From Edwardsiella tarda ATCC 15947 = NBRC 105688 (lineage in GTDB: Bacteria; Pseudomonadota; Gammaproteobacteria; Enterobacterales; Enterobacteriaceae), in contig NZ_CP084506.1 of the NCBI RefSeq assembly GCF_003113495.2, positions 1,674,001 through 1,738,000 on the forward strand: DNA of 64,000 nt, read 5' to 3'. The translations under genes were made by a program, and so were the position numbers. The notes below the pieces were generated by a model. The model worked only from the letters and a program-made list of their open reading frames with translations, did no database searches and was not told the origin of the DNA. Position 1 is the first letter of the stretch; every line of letters starts with the position of its first letter. Shown here one piece after another: positions 15,841 through 23,728 of this stretch.

Positions 15841-16164
15841 ATGGCGAACAACTATCTGCAACGGGGCGGTACGATCGACATCGACGCTGGGGAGGCGGCC
15901 ATTGCCAGCGGCGCGCTGGTAGCGCTGGGGGATATGGTGGTCATCGCACTCGGCCACATCGAGCCTCATCATAGCGGTGTCGGGCTGACCGAAGGCGTCT
16001 TCTTGGTGCCAAAACTGGAGTCCGAGGTGATCGAGTCGGGAAAAAAGCTTCATCTGAAGAATGGCGTGGTGCAATTGTCCGCCTCGGGCGCCGTGTATGT
16101 CGGTAAAGCCTGGGCGAACGCCGGGGCGGGTACGACGCTGGTGGCGGTGAAGATCAATGCCTAG
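15841..16164 (+). CDS. Capsid cement/decoration protein (DUF2190)
   Basis: A 107-residue protein with the DUF2190 pattern (NNYLQRGGTIDIDAGEAAIASGALVALGD...GVFLVPKLE...WANAGAGT). Such proteins bind the outside of the expanded head to stabilise it, the role of gpD in lambda. Its place directly after the capsid gene agrees. A ribosome binding site AGGAG lies before the ATG. Confidence 0.8.
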   Translation: MANNYLQRGGTIDIDAGEAAIASGALVALGDMVVIALGHIEPHHSGVGLTEGVFLVPKLESEVIESGKKLHLKNGVVQLSASGAVYVGKAWANAGAGTTLVAVKINA

Positions 16165-16438
16165 CCCTTTTACCCAGTTTGCGGCCTCGCTGGATGCGTT
16201 GACGCAGGCCCGAATGGGGGAGCAGGTGCAGATCAACGGGCTGCCGTATTGTGCGGTACCCGCCACTAGCCCGGCGCTGTTTGGCGCCGTCGAGGCGGAG
16301 CTGACGACACTGATGATTTTCAGTGCCGCCTATCGTCCCCAACGCGATGATGAGGTGGTTTGGCAAGGCGCCGAGTATCGGGTGGCCCGCTACCATCGTC
16401 AGAATGGCAAATACGTTATCCAACTGGAGCCGCAATGA
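16157..16438 (+). CDS. Head-tail joining protein (gpFII-like)
   Basis: A 93-residue protein that overlaps the cement gene by 8 bases. Its place between head and tail genes and its composition (small, beta-rich, ending VWQGAEYRVARYHRQNGKYVIQLE) match the FII/ATP-binding-sugar-transporter-like family, which forms the connector that accepts the tail. Confidence 0.75.
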   Translation: MPSPFTQFAASLDALTQARMGEQVQINGLPYCAVPATSPALFGAVEAELTTLMIFSAAYRPQRDDEVVWQGAEYRVARYHRQNGKYVIQLEPQ

Positions 16439-16980
16439 AAGGTGAAGACAAACTGCGAGCCATCTTGACGGATCTGGGGGGCAAGGAGTTAGCGCGCGCC
16501 AGCGCCCAAGTGGTCAATCGGCTCGCCGCCAAGGCGATCACCCGTAGTTTACGACGGGTGGCGCGTGAAAAACGCCTACCGGTACGGCGCCTGAAACGTC
16601 GAGTCAGGTTGACTCAGGCCAAGGCCAACACGGAGTGGCCACAGGCGCGTATCCGCGTATACCGCGGCGATTTTCCTGCGATCAATCTGGGGACGGCACG
16701 CATCTTGGGTATTCCTGGGCGGCGGGACAGCGTGCTGCACGTCGGTCATCACTCCCTACCGGGCGCCTTCATCCAGTACCTAAAAACGGGGCGTTGGCAG
16801 GTTCTACGCCGCGATGGCCGGGCGCGTATGCCCATCCACGTGGTGAAGATCCCGGTGAAGGAGGCGCTCACGACCGCCTTTCGCGAGGAGACCCAAAGAC
16901 TATGGCAAGACAACCTACCTCAAGCGTTACAGCAGGCGATGGCGCGCCAACTTCAGTTACTGCTCCGCCGTCAGCGTTGA
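16435..16980 (+). CDS. Tail completion protein Z-like
   Basis: A 181-residue basic protein with ATGA overlap to the preceding gene. The pattern LGGKELARASAQVVNRLAAKAITRSLRRVAREKRLPVRRLKRRVRL is that of phage prohead/minor tail protein Z. In lambda, Z is needed to place the DNA end in the tail before joining. Position is as in lambda. Confidence 0.85.
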   Translation: MKGEDKLRAILTDLGGKELARASAQVVNRLAAKAITRSLRRVAREKRLPVRRLKRRVRLTQAKANTEWPQARIRVYRGDFPAINLGTARILGIPGRRDSVLHVGHHSLPGAFIQYLKTGRWQVLRRDGRARMPIHVVKIPVKEALTTAFREETQRLWQDNLPQALQQAMARQLQLLLRRQR

Positions 16981-17408
16981 CCCCGCAGGGCGCCATCCGT
17001 CACCGCATTCGCCAACGGGTACTCGATCGACTGAAAACGGCGTTGCAAGGCGAGTCTCAGGTCCACTTTTTCGATGGCAGCCCCAGCTTTATCGATGGCG
17101 AGGCCGAACTCCCTGCCGTGGCCGTCTACCTCAGCGATCTACAACCGGAGGCGGTCTACTTTGACAGCATTAGCTGGTCAGGCGTGTTACACGTGCAGAT
17201 TTTCCTGCGGGCGCGTGAGCCGGACGCTGCTTTAGACCGCTGGGCGGAGTGTTACGCGGCGCCACTGCTGGCCGATCCGGCGCTACTGACTCCATTCGAC
17301 GGAGATCTGGCGCCATTGGCATGCGACTACCAGCGCGATGAGGAGTTGGGTATCTGGGGCGCGATCGATCTGCAATATCAAATCCGTTACACACAGGAGC
17401 AGCTATGA
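16902..17408 (+). CDS. Tail terminator protein U-like
   Basis: The core IRHRIRQRVLDRLKTAL..ESQVHFFDGSPSFIDGEAELPAVAVYLSDLQPE matches lambda U, which caps the growing tail tube at its final length. The ATG at 16902 gives 168 residues and a 79-base overlap with Z. A TTG at 16976, overlapping the Z stop, would give a 143-residue protein closer to lambda U (131). The start is therefore uncertain. Confidence 0.85.
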   Translation: MARQPTSSVTAGDGAPTSVTAPPSALTPQGAIRHRIRQRVLDRLKTALQGESQVHFFDGSPSFIDGEAELPAVAVYLSDLQPEAVYFDSISWSGVLHVQIFLRAREPDAALDRWAECYAAPLLADPALLTPFDGDLAPLACDYQRDEELGIWGAIDLQYQIRYTQEQL

Positions 17409-17887
17409 CAGCGACAACGACCCCGCAGAAGGGCAGTGGTACCACCTTATGGATCTACACCGGCCAAGATATGGCACGCCTCAATGTCATCAACGACGAC
17501 GACTGGCAGCGATTGGGCAAGGTCAAAGATATCCAACCGGGTGAACTGCAAGCCGAAACGGACGAAGATAACTATATCGATGACGATGATGCCGACTGGA
17601 AGCGTAACGCCCAGGGGATTAAATCTGTCAGCGACTCTACCTTCACCCTAGCCTGGTTACCGGGCGATCCCGGCCAGCAGGCGGTGCTGGCGGCCTTCGA
17701 CGATGGCCGCGTGATGGCTTACCGGCTGAAATATCCGAACGGAGTGATCGACATCTTCTATGGCTTCGTCTCTGCACTCGGCAAGAGCGTAAGCCAGAAC
17801 GAAACCATCACCCGTATCATTCGTTTCACCCACAGCGGCAAACCGACGTTGGCCGAGGTCGGTTCACTTCCTGAAAACGCAACGTGA
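17405..17887 (+). CDS. Major tail tube protein V-like
   Basis: A 160-residue protein overlapping the previous stop (ATGA). QKGSGTTLWIYTG at the N-terminus and the acidic EDNYIDDDDADW loop, followed by FTLAWLPGDPGQQAVLAAFDDG, fit the tail tube family of siphophages. It lacks the C-terminal Ig-like domain of lambda V (246 residues). Confidence 0.85.
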   Translation: MTATTTPQKGSGTTLWIYTGQDMARLNVINDDDWQRLGKVKDIQPGELQAETDEDNYIDDDDADWKRNAQGIKSVSDSTFTLAWLPGDPGQQAVLAAFDDGRVMAYRLKYPNGVIDIFYGFVSALGKSVSQNETITRIIRFTHSGKPTLAEVGSLPENAT

Positions 17888-17895
17888 ATGGAGGG

Positions 17896-18285
17896 ATGAT
17901 GCAACTGAAGCATGACACGTTTTGCTATGGCGACGAGCAGGTCGTACTGCGAGAGCTGACGGCTTTACAGCATGTGGAATACCTGCGTTATGCGGCGGCA
18001 CACCCGCCGCCTGATGCGGGTGCGGGCCTCAGCGGTATGGCCTACCTGGCGGAGATGAACAACCTCAACTGTCAGATCAACGCGTTGTTAGTGGCGATGT
18101 CGCTGGCGAGTAACGCCCCCACGCAGACGGCAGAGGAGCGGGCCGAAAGCCAGCTGCAACTGATGGCGACTTGGCCCGCCCAATTGTTGGCGGAGGCGGC
18201 TCAACGGGTATTGGCGTTGAGTCAACTGTTGGACGAGGGGCCGCCAGAAGAAGCGTCTGAGCGATCCGATGCCGCAAAGCCCTAG
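17896..18285 (+). CDS. Tail assembly chaperone G-like
   Basis: The segment QLKHDTFCYGDEQVVLRELTALQHVEYLRY lines up with lambda G, and WPAQLLAEAAQRVLALSQL with its C-terminal half. G and the frameshifted product GT coat the tape measure during tail assembly. Starts at 17884 (GTG), 17896 and 17899 are all possible; the GGAGGG just before 17896 favours the ATG at 17899. The gene ends close to a slippery site that allows continuation as GT. Confidence 0.85.
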   Translation: MMQLKHDTFCYGDEQVVLRELTALQHVEYLRYAAAHPPPDAGAGLSGMAYLAEMNNLNCQINALLVAMSLASNAPTQTAEERAESQLQLMATWPAQLLAEAAQRVLALSQLLDEGPPEEASERSDAAKP

Positions 18286-18617
18286 CGGCGGAGATGGCGT
18301 TCATCCTGCGTCTGGCGCGTGAGTTTCACCGGCCTGACTGGTGCGCCATGTTGGCCGGCATGAGTTGCAGTGAGCTGCGCGACTGGGCGTCGTTCTACCG
18401 CGAACATCTCTTCGCCGATACCCAGCTCGATCTGGAGTTCGCCGCCCTGCAATGCACGCTGGTTCGGCTGGTGGATGCCAAGGCCCGGCCCGCACTCACC
18501 GACTTTACGCTATTGATGCACGCCACCGCACCGCCGGAGAAAGACGACGCCCAGCTGATGCAGTTGGCGAGTGGCCTTATGGGGAGGGAACGGTATGTCC
18601 CAGATCAGCCAACTTGA
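18276..18617 (+). CDS. T part of the G-T tail chaperone, reached by -1 frameshift
   Basis: The -1 frame relative to G reads on from about 18276 as AFILRLAREFHRPDWCAMLAGMS.SELRDWASFYREHLF...DFTLLMHATAPPEKDDAQLMQLASGLMG. This corresponds to lambda T. The codons GCA AAG (18274-18279) just before the G stop allow the Lys tRNA on AAG to slip back to AAA, like the GGA AAG site in lambda. No ribosome binding site precedes the internal ATG at 18294, which supports expression only as a GT fusion. Confidence 0.8.
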   Translation, partial: KALAAEMAFILRLAREFHRPDWCAMLAGMSCSELRDWASFYREHLFADTQLDLEFAALQCTLVRLVDAKARPALTDFTLLMHATAPPEKDDAQLMQLASGLMGRERYVPDQPT

Positions 18618-21411
18618 AGTCCGACTGGATGCGGACACCGCGCAGTTCCAGGAGGGGTTAGCCCGAGCCCGTGCCGAATTGGGACTCATCGGGCAGGCCA
18701 GTCGGGAGGCGGCGCAGCAGACCCAGTCGGCATTCGACTCATTATCTCGGGCCGAGCAGATAGCCCTCAACCGTCTGAAGTCAGCCATCGATTCCACGAC
18801 CCGGGCACTGACACAGCTAGAACGTCAGCAACGCCAGCTTCAAGCACAATTTGCGGCTGGGAACCTGACCCAAGCCGAATATGCCCGTTATATGCAGGTG
18901 CTCGACCGTAACCTGCAAGGGGTGATCAGTCGTGAGCGTCTATTGAAAACCGCCTCGACGGGGTGTACCGAGGCGCTACAACGTCAGCAAAAAATGGTGC
19001 AGCGCCTCAATATCAGCCACGGCCAATATCAAATGGCGCTCCGTCTGCTACCGATGCAGATGACCGACGTGGTGACCCAGCTCGCCAGCGGCCAGAACCC
19101 GTTACTGATCCTGATCCAGCAGGGTGGCCAGGTTCGGGATTCGTTCGGTGGGATCCGTAATACCTTTATTGCTTTGAGCCAGGTGATCTCCCCGCTGAGC
19201 CTGTTGCTGGTCGGTCTGGCGGGGGCCGGTGGCGCGTGGGCCTATGCCCTGTATCAGGCCGATCAGGAGCAGCGCCAGTTTCAGCGAGGGCTAATCTTGA
19301 CTGGCCACTATGCCGGCCTGACGACGTCGCAGCTACAACGTCTAGCTCAGAGCCTGGCAGGTGACGGTGTCACGCGTCACGGCATGGCCGATTCCCTGGC
19401 GCAGGTGGTGAGCAGTGGTGCCTTTTCCGATGCACAGGTTGCGCGTGTCGCTCGCGCCGCCGCCCAGATGGCGCAGGCCGTCGGGCAATCGGTCGAGGAG
19501 ACCATCAGCCAGTTTACGCGGCTGCAGCAGGAACCGCTGAGCGCGGTGCAAGCGCTGGATGAGGCCTTACACTTCCTGAGCGCTGCCACCCTACAGCAGA
19601 TCGCCACGCTGGAAGATCAAGGGCGGCGCAGTGACGCCGCGCGTCTCGCCATCGATGCCTATGCCTCCGCGCTGAATGAGCGAGCGCATGCAATCCGGGA
19701 CGACTTAGGCTACCTGGAGGCGGCTTGGCATGCCGTTTCGGACACGGCTGCCGCCGCCTGGGAGTCGATGCTAAACCTGGGGCGTGAGCAGACATTAGAG
19801 GCGCGGATTGCGGCGCTAGCGCAGCAGATCCAGGCCGGAGGGCGCCAATTCGGCGCGGTGTTCGTTCCGGCCAATCAGCAAGATCATGCCCAGTTGGCTC
19901 GCCTACGGGAAGAGAAGTACCAGCGCGATGTCGCTGCCGCCCGGGATAAGGCTGAACGGCAGGAGCAGGAGCGGCAGAAGCGCCAGTTAGCCGCCAACCG
20001 CCATTGGCAGGCGCTCTACGAAAGTGAGGAGCAACAACATCAGCGCCGCCTCGAGGCGATCCGTAACAGCGCCGCCAGCGAAGCAGTTAAGCAGGCGGCA
20101 TTGGCGGAGGAGCGTCGTCGCTACCAAAGCCGCCAGGATCGTCGCCATGCGCCCCGGGAGGACGAGGGGCAACGTCTGTTAGCTCAGTACCGTCAGCGCC
20201 AAGCTCAACTCGATGCCGAGCTGGCGAAGGCACGTCAGGCTAATGGCAGTCAGTTGCTCGATGCCGAACGGCAGCGGCTGCAACTGCAGCAACGCCTCAG
20301 CGATATGCAGGGGCGTCAACTGAGCGATAACGACAAGAGCCTGCTGGCCAATCGACAACAGCTGGAGCTTCTCTTGGCGCAAAACATGGCGCGGGAGACG
20401 GCCTTGGCGCGCCAACAGGCATTAAATGCCCTGCAACGGAAGGGAGATCAGCTGGCCCAACAAGCCAGCCAAGAGATGGAGAGGGCGCGTTACCAGCAAG
20501 AGAGCCTGCTGGCCGGCACACAACTGGGTAATCAGGCGCGTCAGCGTTTACAGCAGGCCTTGGCCCTACGCCAATACTACCAAACACGCCTGGATCAACT
20601 GGAGCGGGATAGCCGCGCCAAGGGGACCCAGGAGAGCGACGCCTATCGCCAGGTTACCGCGGCGTTACGGGATAACTTGGCGCAACGTCTGGCGTTGTTA
20701 GAGCGCTACCACGCTCAGGTAGATGCACAGGAGAGCAACTGGCAGTTGGGCGCGATCCGGGCGCTGAATAATGTGGCGGAGCAGGGGGAACAGGTGGCGA
20801 CGCTGACCGAGGGGGTCTTTACCCGGGCCTTCGATGGCATGGGCGACGCGCTGGCGCACTTCGCCCTGACGGGCAAGCTGGAGTTTCGCAGCTTCGCCGC
20901 CTCGGTGCTGAGCGATTTGGCCAAGATGGAGCTCCGCATCGCCACCTCCAAAACCTTGGGGTTGCTGTTGAACTTTGGTCGCAGCCTGTTAGGGGGCAGC
21001 AATGAGGGATACGGCGCTAATGCTTTTGACAACGGCATGTACAACCATCTTCGTTTCAATGCCCTCGGTGGCGTCTACCGTACCCCCAGTCTCCATCGCT
21101 ACAGTGGCACGGTAGTCAGTCATCCCACCGTCTTCGCCTTTGCGCAGGGCGCGGGGATCATGGGGGAAGCGGGGGCGGAGGCGATCTTACCGCTGCGCCG
21201 AGCCGCGGACGGTAAGCTGGGTGTCGTCGCCAGCGGTGTAGTCCGAGAGAGCAACTTCTCCCCGGTCTACAACATCACGATCAACAACGATGGTCAGCGG
21301 GGAGAGATTGGCCCACAGGCCTTGGCCGCCATCTACGAGGTGAGCCGGCGCAGCGTGGCGGACTACTTGGCGACGCAACGGCGTGACGGCGGCTTACTGG
21401 GAGAACCCTGA
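18595..21411 (+). CDS. Tail tape measure protein H-like
   Basis: A 938-residue protein that sets tail length and leaves the tail ahead of the DNA. It has long coiled-coil stretches (residues ~20-110 and ~440-720, rich in Gln/Arg/Ala/Glu), a hydrophobic region near 195-225, the TMP block LLPMQMTDVVTQLASGQNPLLILIQQGGQVRDSFGG, and the lambda-type C-terminus (GIMGEAGAEAILPLRR). Lambda H has 853 residues, so the tail may be somewhat longer. The ATG at 18595 follows GGGAGGG. Confidence 0.93.
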   Translation: MSQISQLEVRLDADTAQFQEGLARARAELGLIGQASREAAQQTQSAFDSLSRAEQIALNRLKSAIDSTTRALTQLERQQRQLQAQFAAGNLTQAEYARYMQVLDRNLQGVISRERLLKTASTGCTEALQRQQKMVQRLNISHGQYQMALRLLPMQMTDVVTQLASGQNPLLILIQQGGQVRDSFGGIRNTFIALSQVISPLSLLLVGLAGAGGAWAYALYQADQEQRQFQRGLILTGHYAGLTTSQLQRLAQSLAGDGVTRHGMADSLAQVVSSGAFSDAQVARVARAAAQMAQAVGQSVEETISQFTRLQQEPLSAVQALDEALHFLSAATLQQIATLEDQGRRSDAARLAIDAYASALNERAHAIRDDLGYLEAAWHAVSDTAAAAWESMLNLGREQTLEARIAALAQQIQAGGRQFGAVFVPANQQDHAQLARLREEKYQRDVAAARDKAERQEQERQKRQLAANRHWQALYESEEQQHQRRLEAIRNSAASEAVKQAALAEERRRYQSRQDRRHAPREDEGQRLLAQYRQRQAQLDAELAKARQANGSQLLDAERQRLQLQQRLSDMQGRQLSDNDKSLLANRQQLELLLAQNMARETALARQQALNALQRKGDQLAQQASQEMERARYQQESLLAGTQLGNQARQRLQQALALRQYYQTRLDQLERDSRAKGTQESDAYRQVTAALRDNLAQRLALLERYHAQVDAQESNWQLGAIRALNNVAEQGEQVATLTEGVFTRAFDGMGDALAHFALTGKLEFRSFAASVLSDLAKMELRIATSKTLGLLLNFGRSLLGGSNEGYGANAFDNGMYNHLRFNALGGVYRTPSLHRYSGTVVSHPTVFAFAQGAGIMGEAGAEAILPLRRAADGKLGVVASGVVRESNFSPVYNITINNDGQRGEIGPQALAAIYEVSRRSVADYLATQRRDGGLLGEP

Positions 21412-21740
21412 TGGAAACCTTTCGCTGGCCAATCCGCCCCGATCTGGTGATCGTGTCGCAGCCGCGGGTCAGCCGAATCCGGTTCGGCGATGGCTACGAA
21501 CAGCGTCGTCCGGATGGTTTGAATGCCGATCTTAAGATCTACAGCGTGACCTTAGTGGCATCCCTCGCCGAGGGGGCACTGCTGGAGGCGTTCTTCGCCC
21601 GTCATGGTGGCGTCGACGCGTTTCGTTGGACACCGCCGTACGGTTACCGTCCGATCAACGTGCTCTGCCGCCAATGGCGGTCGGTTCGTCACGCGCGCAA
21701 GATAACCTTTACCGCTGACTTTGAACAGGTGGTCGCATGA
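21411..21740 (+). CDS. Minor tail protein M-like
   Basis: A 109-residue protein that overlaps the H stop. It contains RISRIRFGDGYEQRRPDGLN-like residues (VSRIRFGDGYEQRRPDGLNADLK) typical of lambda M/phage minor tail proteins, which build the distal tail tip. It precedes L as in lambda. Confidence 0.88.
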   Translation: METFRWPIRPDLVIVSQPRVSRIRFGDGYEQRRPDGLNADLKIYSVTLVASLAEGALLEAFFARHGGVDAFRWTPPYGYRPINVLCRQWRSVRHARKITFTADFEQVVA

Positions 21741-22429
21741 TACCGTCATCGATGCAACAGGAGGCGAGTCGCCTGAGCCAATCCGCTCGCCTGGATGTGT
21801 GGGAGGTCGATCTGACCGCCATCGGTGGCGAACGTCATTTTTTCACCAACCAGCACAATGAAAAGGGGCAGGACATCGTCTGGCAGGGGCGGACGTATAT
21901 CGCCTATCCCGTTACCGGTAGCGGCTTTACCTTCAATGGTCGCGGGCCAGCTAACCGTCCCGAGCTGCACCTCTCCAATCTCTTTGGTCTGCTTACCGCT
22001 ATGGTCGAGGATTACGACGGGCTGGTGGGTGGCAGTGTGATACGCCGTACCCTCTATGCCCGCTTTTTGGATGCGGTGAACTTCTATCAGGGCAATCCCG
22101 AGGCTGATCCGGAGCAGGAACAGGTACAACACTACCGGATCGAGCAGGTGGTAAATGTCACGCGAGATAGTGTGCGAGTGGTGTTATCCGCACCGACGGA
22201 AAGTGACGGCGCCCTTTGCCCTGGGCGCATCATGCTGGCCGACGTTTGCGCATGGATCTACCGCAGCGAAGAGTGCGGCTACCTGGGGCCCCCCGTGGCG
22301 GATGCCCTCGACCGACCCACTCAAGATCCCGCCGCCGACCAATGCAGTAAGACACGCCGTGCCTGTGAGTTACGGCACAACATCGACAGTTATGGCGGCT
22401 TTCTCTCCATCAATAAACTGACCCAATAG
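21737..22429 (+). CDS. Minor tail protein L-like, iron-sulfur candidate
   Basis: A 230-residue tail-tip protein, overlapping M by four bases. The C-terminal third contains a cysteine set (ALCPG, ADVCAW, EECGY, DQCSK, RACEL). In lambda, L binds a 4Fe-4S cluster through four cysteines in this region, so the same is likely here. The N-terminal part resembles the tail-tip fold found in M and L proteins. Confidence 0.9.
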   Translation: MIPSSMQQEASRLSQSARLDVWEVDLTAIGGERHFFTNQHNEKGQDIVWQGRTYIAYPVTGSGFTFNGRGPANRPELHLSNLFGLLTAMVEDYDGLVGGSVIRRTLYARFLDAVNFYQGNPEADPEQEQVQHYRIEQVVNVTRDSVRVVLSAPTESDGALCPGRIMLADVCAWIYRSEECGYLGPPVADALDRPTQDPAADQCSKTRRACELRHNIDSYGGFLSINKLTQ

Positions 22430-22437
22430 GTATCGCC

Positions 22438-23172
22438 ATGCTTGATGACGACATTCTGGCGCATGCGGCACGCATGGCGCCGGCGGAGTCCTGCGGCTTT
22501 GTGATACGAACGCCAATGGGCGAACGCTACCTACCATGCAAAAACCGCTCACTGGAGCCGAGGCGCTATTTTCGCATGACCCCACAGGATTACCTCCAAG
22601 CCAGTGCACGCGGTGAGCTGGTCGCCCTGGTTCATAGCCACCCACATGGCGATCCTTATCTCAGCGCCGCCGATCGGCGGCTTCAGATCGCCAGTGCCTT
22701 ACCTTGGTGGCTGGTCTGCGAGGGGCGTATCGCCCGTTATCGACCTGTTCCATTACTACTGGGACGCCCCTTCGTGCATGGCCATGCCGACTGTTATGCC
22801 TTGCTGCGCGACGCCTATCACCTTGCAGGGATCGCGTTGCCGGCCATGCACTACGACGCTGACTGGTACCAACAGGGCGCCGATCTTTACCTGCAAGAGC
22901 TGCCCCGTAACGGGTTTTCCCGTATCCCTCTGGCGGCAGCCCAGGCTGGCGATGTGTTGCTGTGCTGCTTCGGCTGTTCGGTCGCGAACCATGCCGCCAT
23001 TTACTGTGATGACGGGCAGTTACTGCACCATCTCCCTAACCAACTCAGCAAACGGGAAGGATATAGCGAACGATGGCAACGACAGACTCACTCCCTCTGG
23101 CGCCACCACGCCTGGCACGCATCTGCCTTTACGGCGATCTGCAACGATTTGGCCGCCGCCACGCTCTGTTAG
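22438..23172 (+). CDS. Tail tip assembly protein K-like (JAMM and NlpC/P60 domains)
   Basis: A 244-residue protein. The first half has JAMM metalloprotease residues (ESCGF near 18, HSHPHG near 63-68, then S..D). The second half is an NlpC/P60 hydrolase with DCYALLRD (nucleophile Cys) and the NHAAIY His. Lambda K belongs to the same family and is needed for tail tip assembly; the NlpC/P60 part may cut peptidoglycan during DNA entry. It overlaps the next gene by 100 bases. Confidence 0.9.
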   Translation: MLDDDILAHAARMAPAESCGFVIRTPMGERYLPCKNRSLEPRRYFRMTPQDYLQASARGELVALVHSHPHGDPYLSAADRRLQIASALPWWLVCEGRIARYRPVPLLLGRPFVHGHADCYALLRDAYHLAGIALPAMHYDADWYQQGADLYLQELPRNGFSRIPLAAAQAGDVLLCCFGCSVANHAAIYCDDGQLLHHLPNQLSKREGYSERWQRQTHSLWRHHAWHASAFTAICNDLAAATLC

Positions 23173-23711
23173 CCGCTACGGCAGCGGAGGCGGTTTATGC
23201 CTTGGCTAGCCAATTACCGGCGCTACGCCGCCAACTGTTACAGGGATGGTATCAAGTCCGTCTCGCTGGCGAGGACATGACGACCGAGATCTTGGCGCAG
23301 CGCCTGCACGAGCCGCTGCCCGATCGGGCGGTGATCCACATCGTCCCACGCCCAGTCGGCGCCAAAAGCGGCTTTATCCAAACTATCCTGGGCGCGGCGT
23401 TTGTCGCCTTTGCCGCCTGGAACCCGCTGGGGTGGTCTAGCGCAGTGATCGGCGGCCTTGTCGCCAGCGGCGGCGGACTAGCGCTGAGCGGCGTTGCCAT
23501 GATGCTGACGCCGATGCCCAAGACACCAAGCCTGCAGCGTGCGGATAACGGCAAACCCAACACCTACTTCTCCAGCCTGGATAACCTGGTCGCCCAAGGG
23601 AACCCGGTACCGGTGGTCTACGGCGAGATCATGGTGGGGTCACGGGTCATCTCACAGGAGGTGAGCGTGTGGGATGAGCAAGGCGACGTCATCGTCGTCG
23701 GCATGCGCTAA
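23073..23711 (+). CDS. Tail assembly protein I-like
   Basis: A 212-residue protein starting inside K, as in lambda. LARICLYGDLQRFGRRHAL at the N-terminus is a ubiquitin-like lead segment. A Gly/Ala-rich hydrophobic region (about 100-150) and the ending YGEIMVGSRVISQEVSV are typical of gpI. It is required for tail tip assembly but is absent from the virion in lambda. Confidence 0.88.
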   Translation: MATTDSLPLAPPRLARICLYGDLQRFGRRHALLAATAAEAVYALASQLPALRRQLLQGWYQVRLAGEDMTTEILAQRLHEPLPDRAVIHIVPRPVGAKSGFIQTILGAAFVAFAAWNPLGWSSAVIGGLVASGGGLALSGVAMMLTPMPKTPSLQRADNGKPNTYFSSLDNLVAQGNPVPVVYGEIMVGSRVISQEVSVWDEQGDVIVVGMR

Positions 23712-23728
23712 CGACAGAGGAATGGCAT

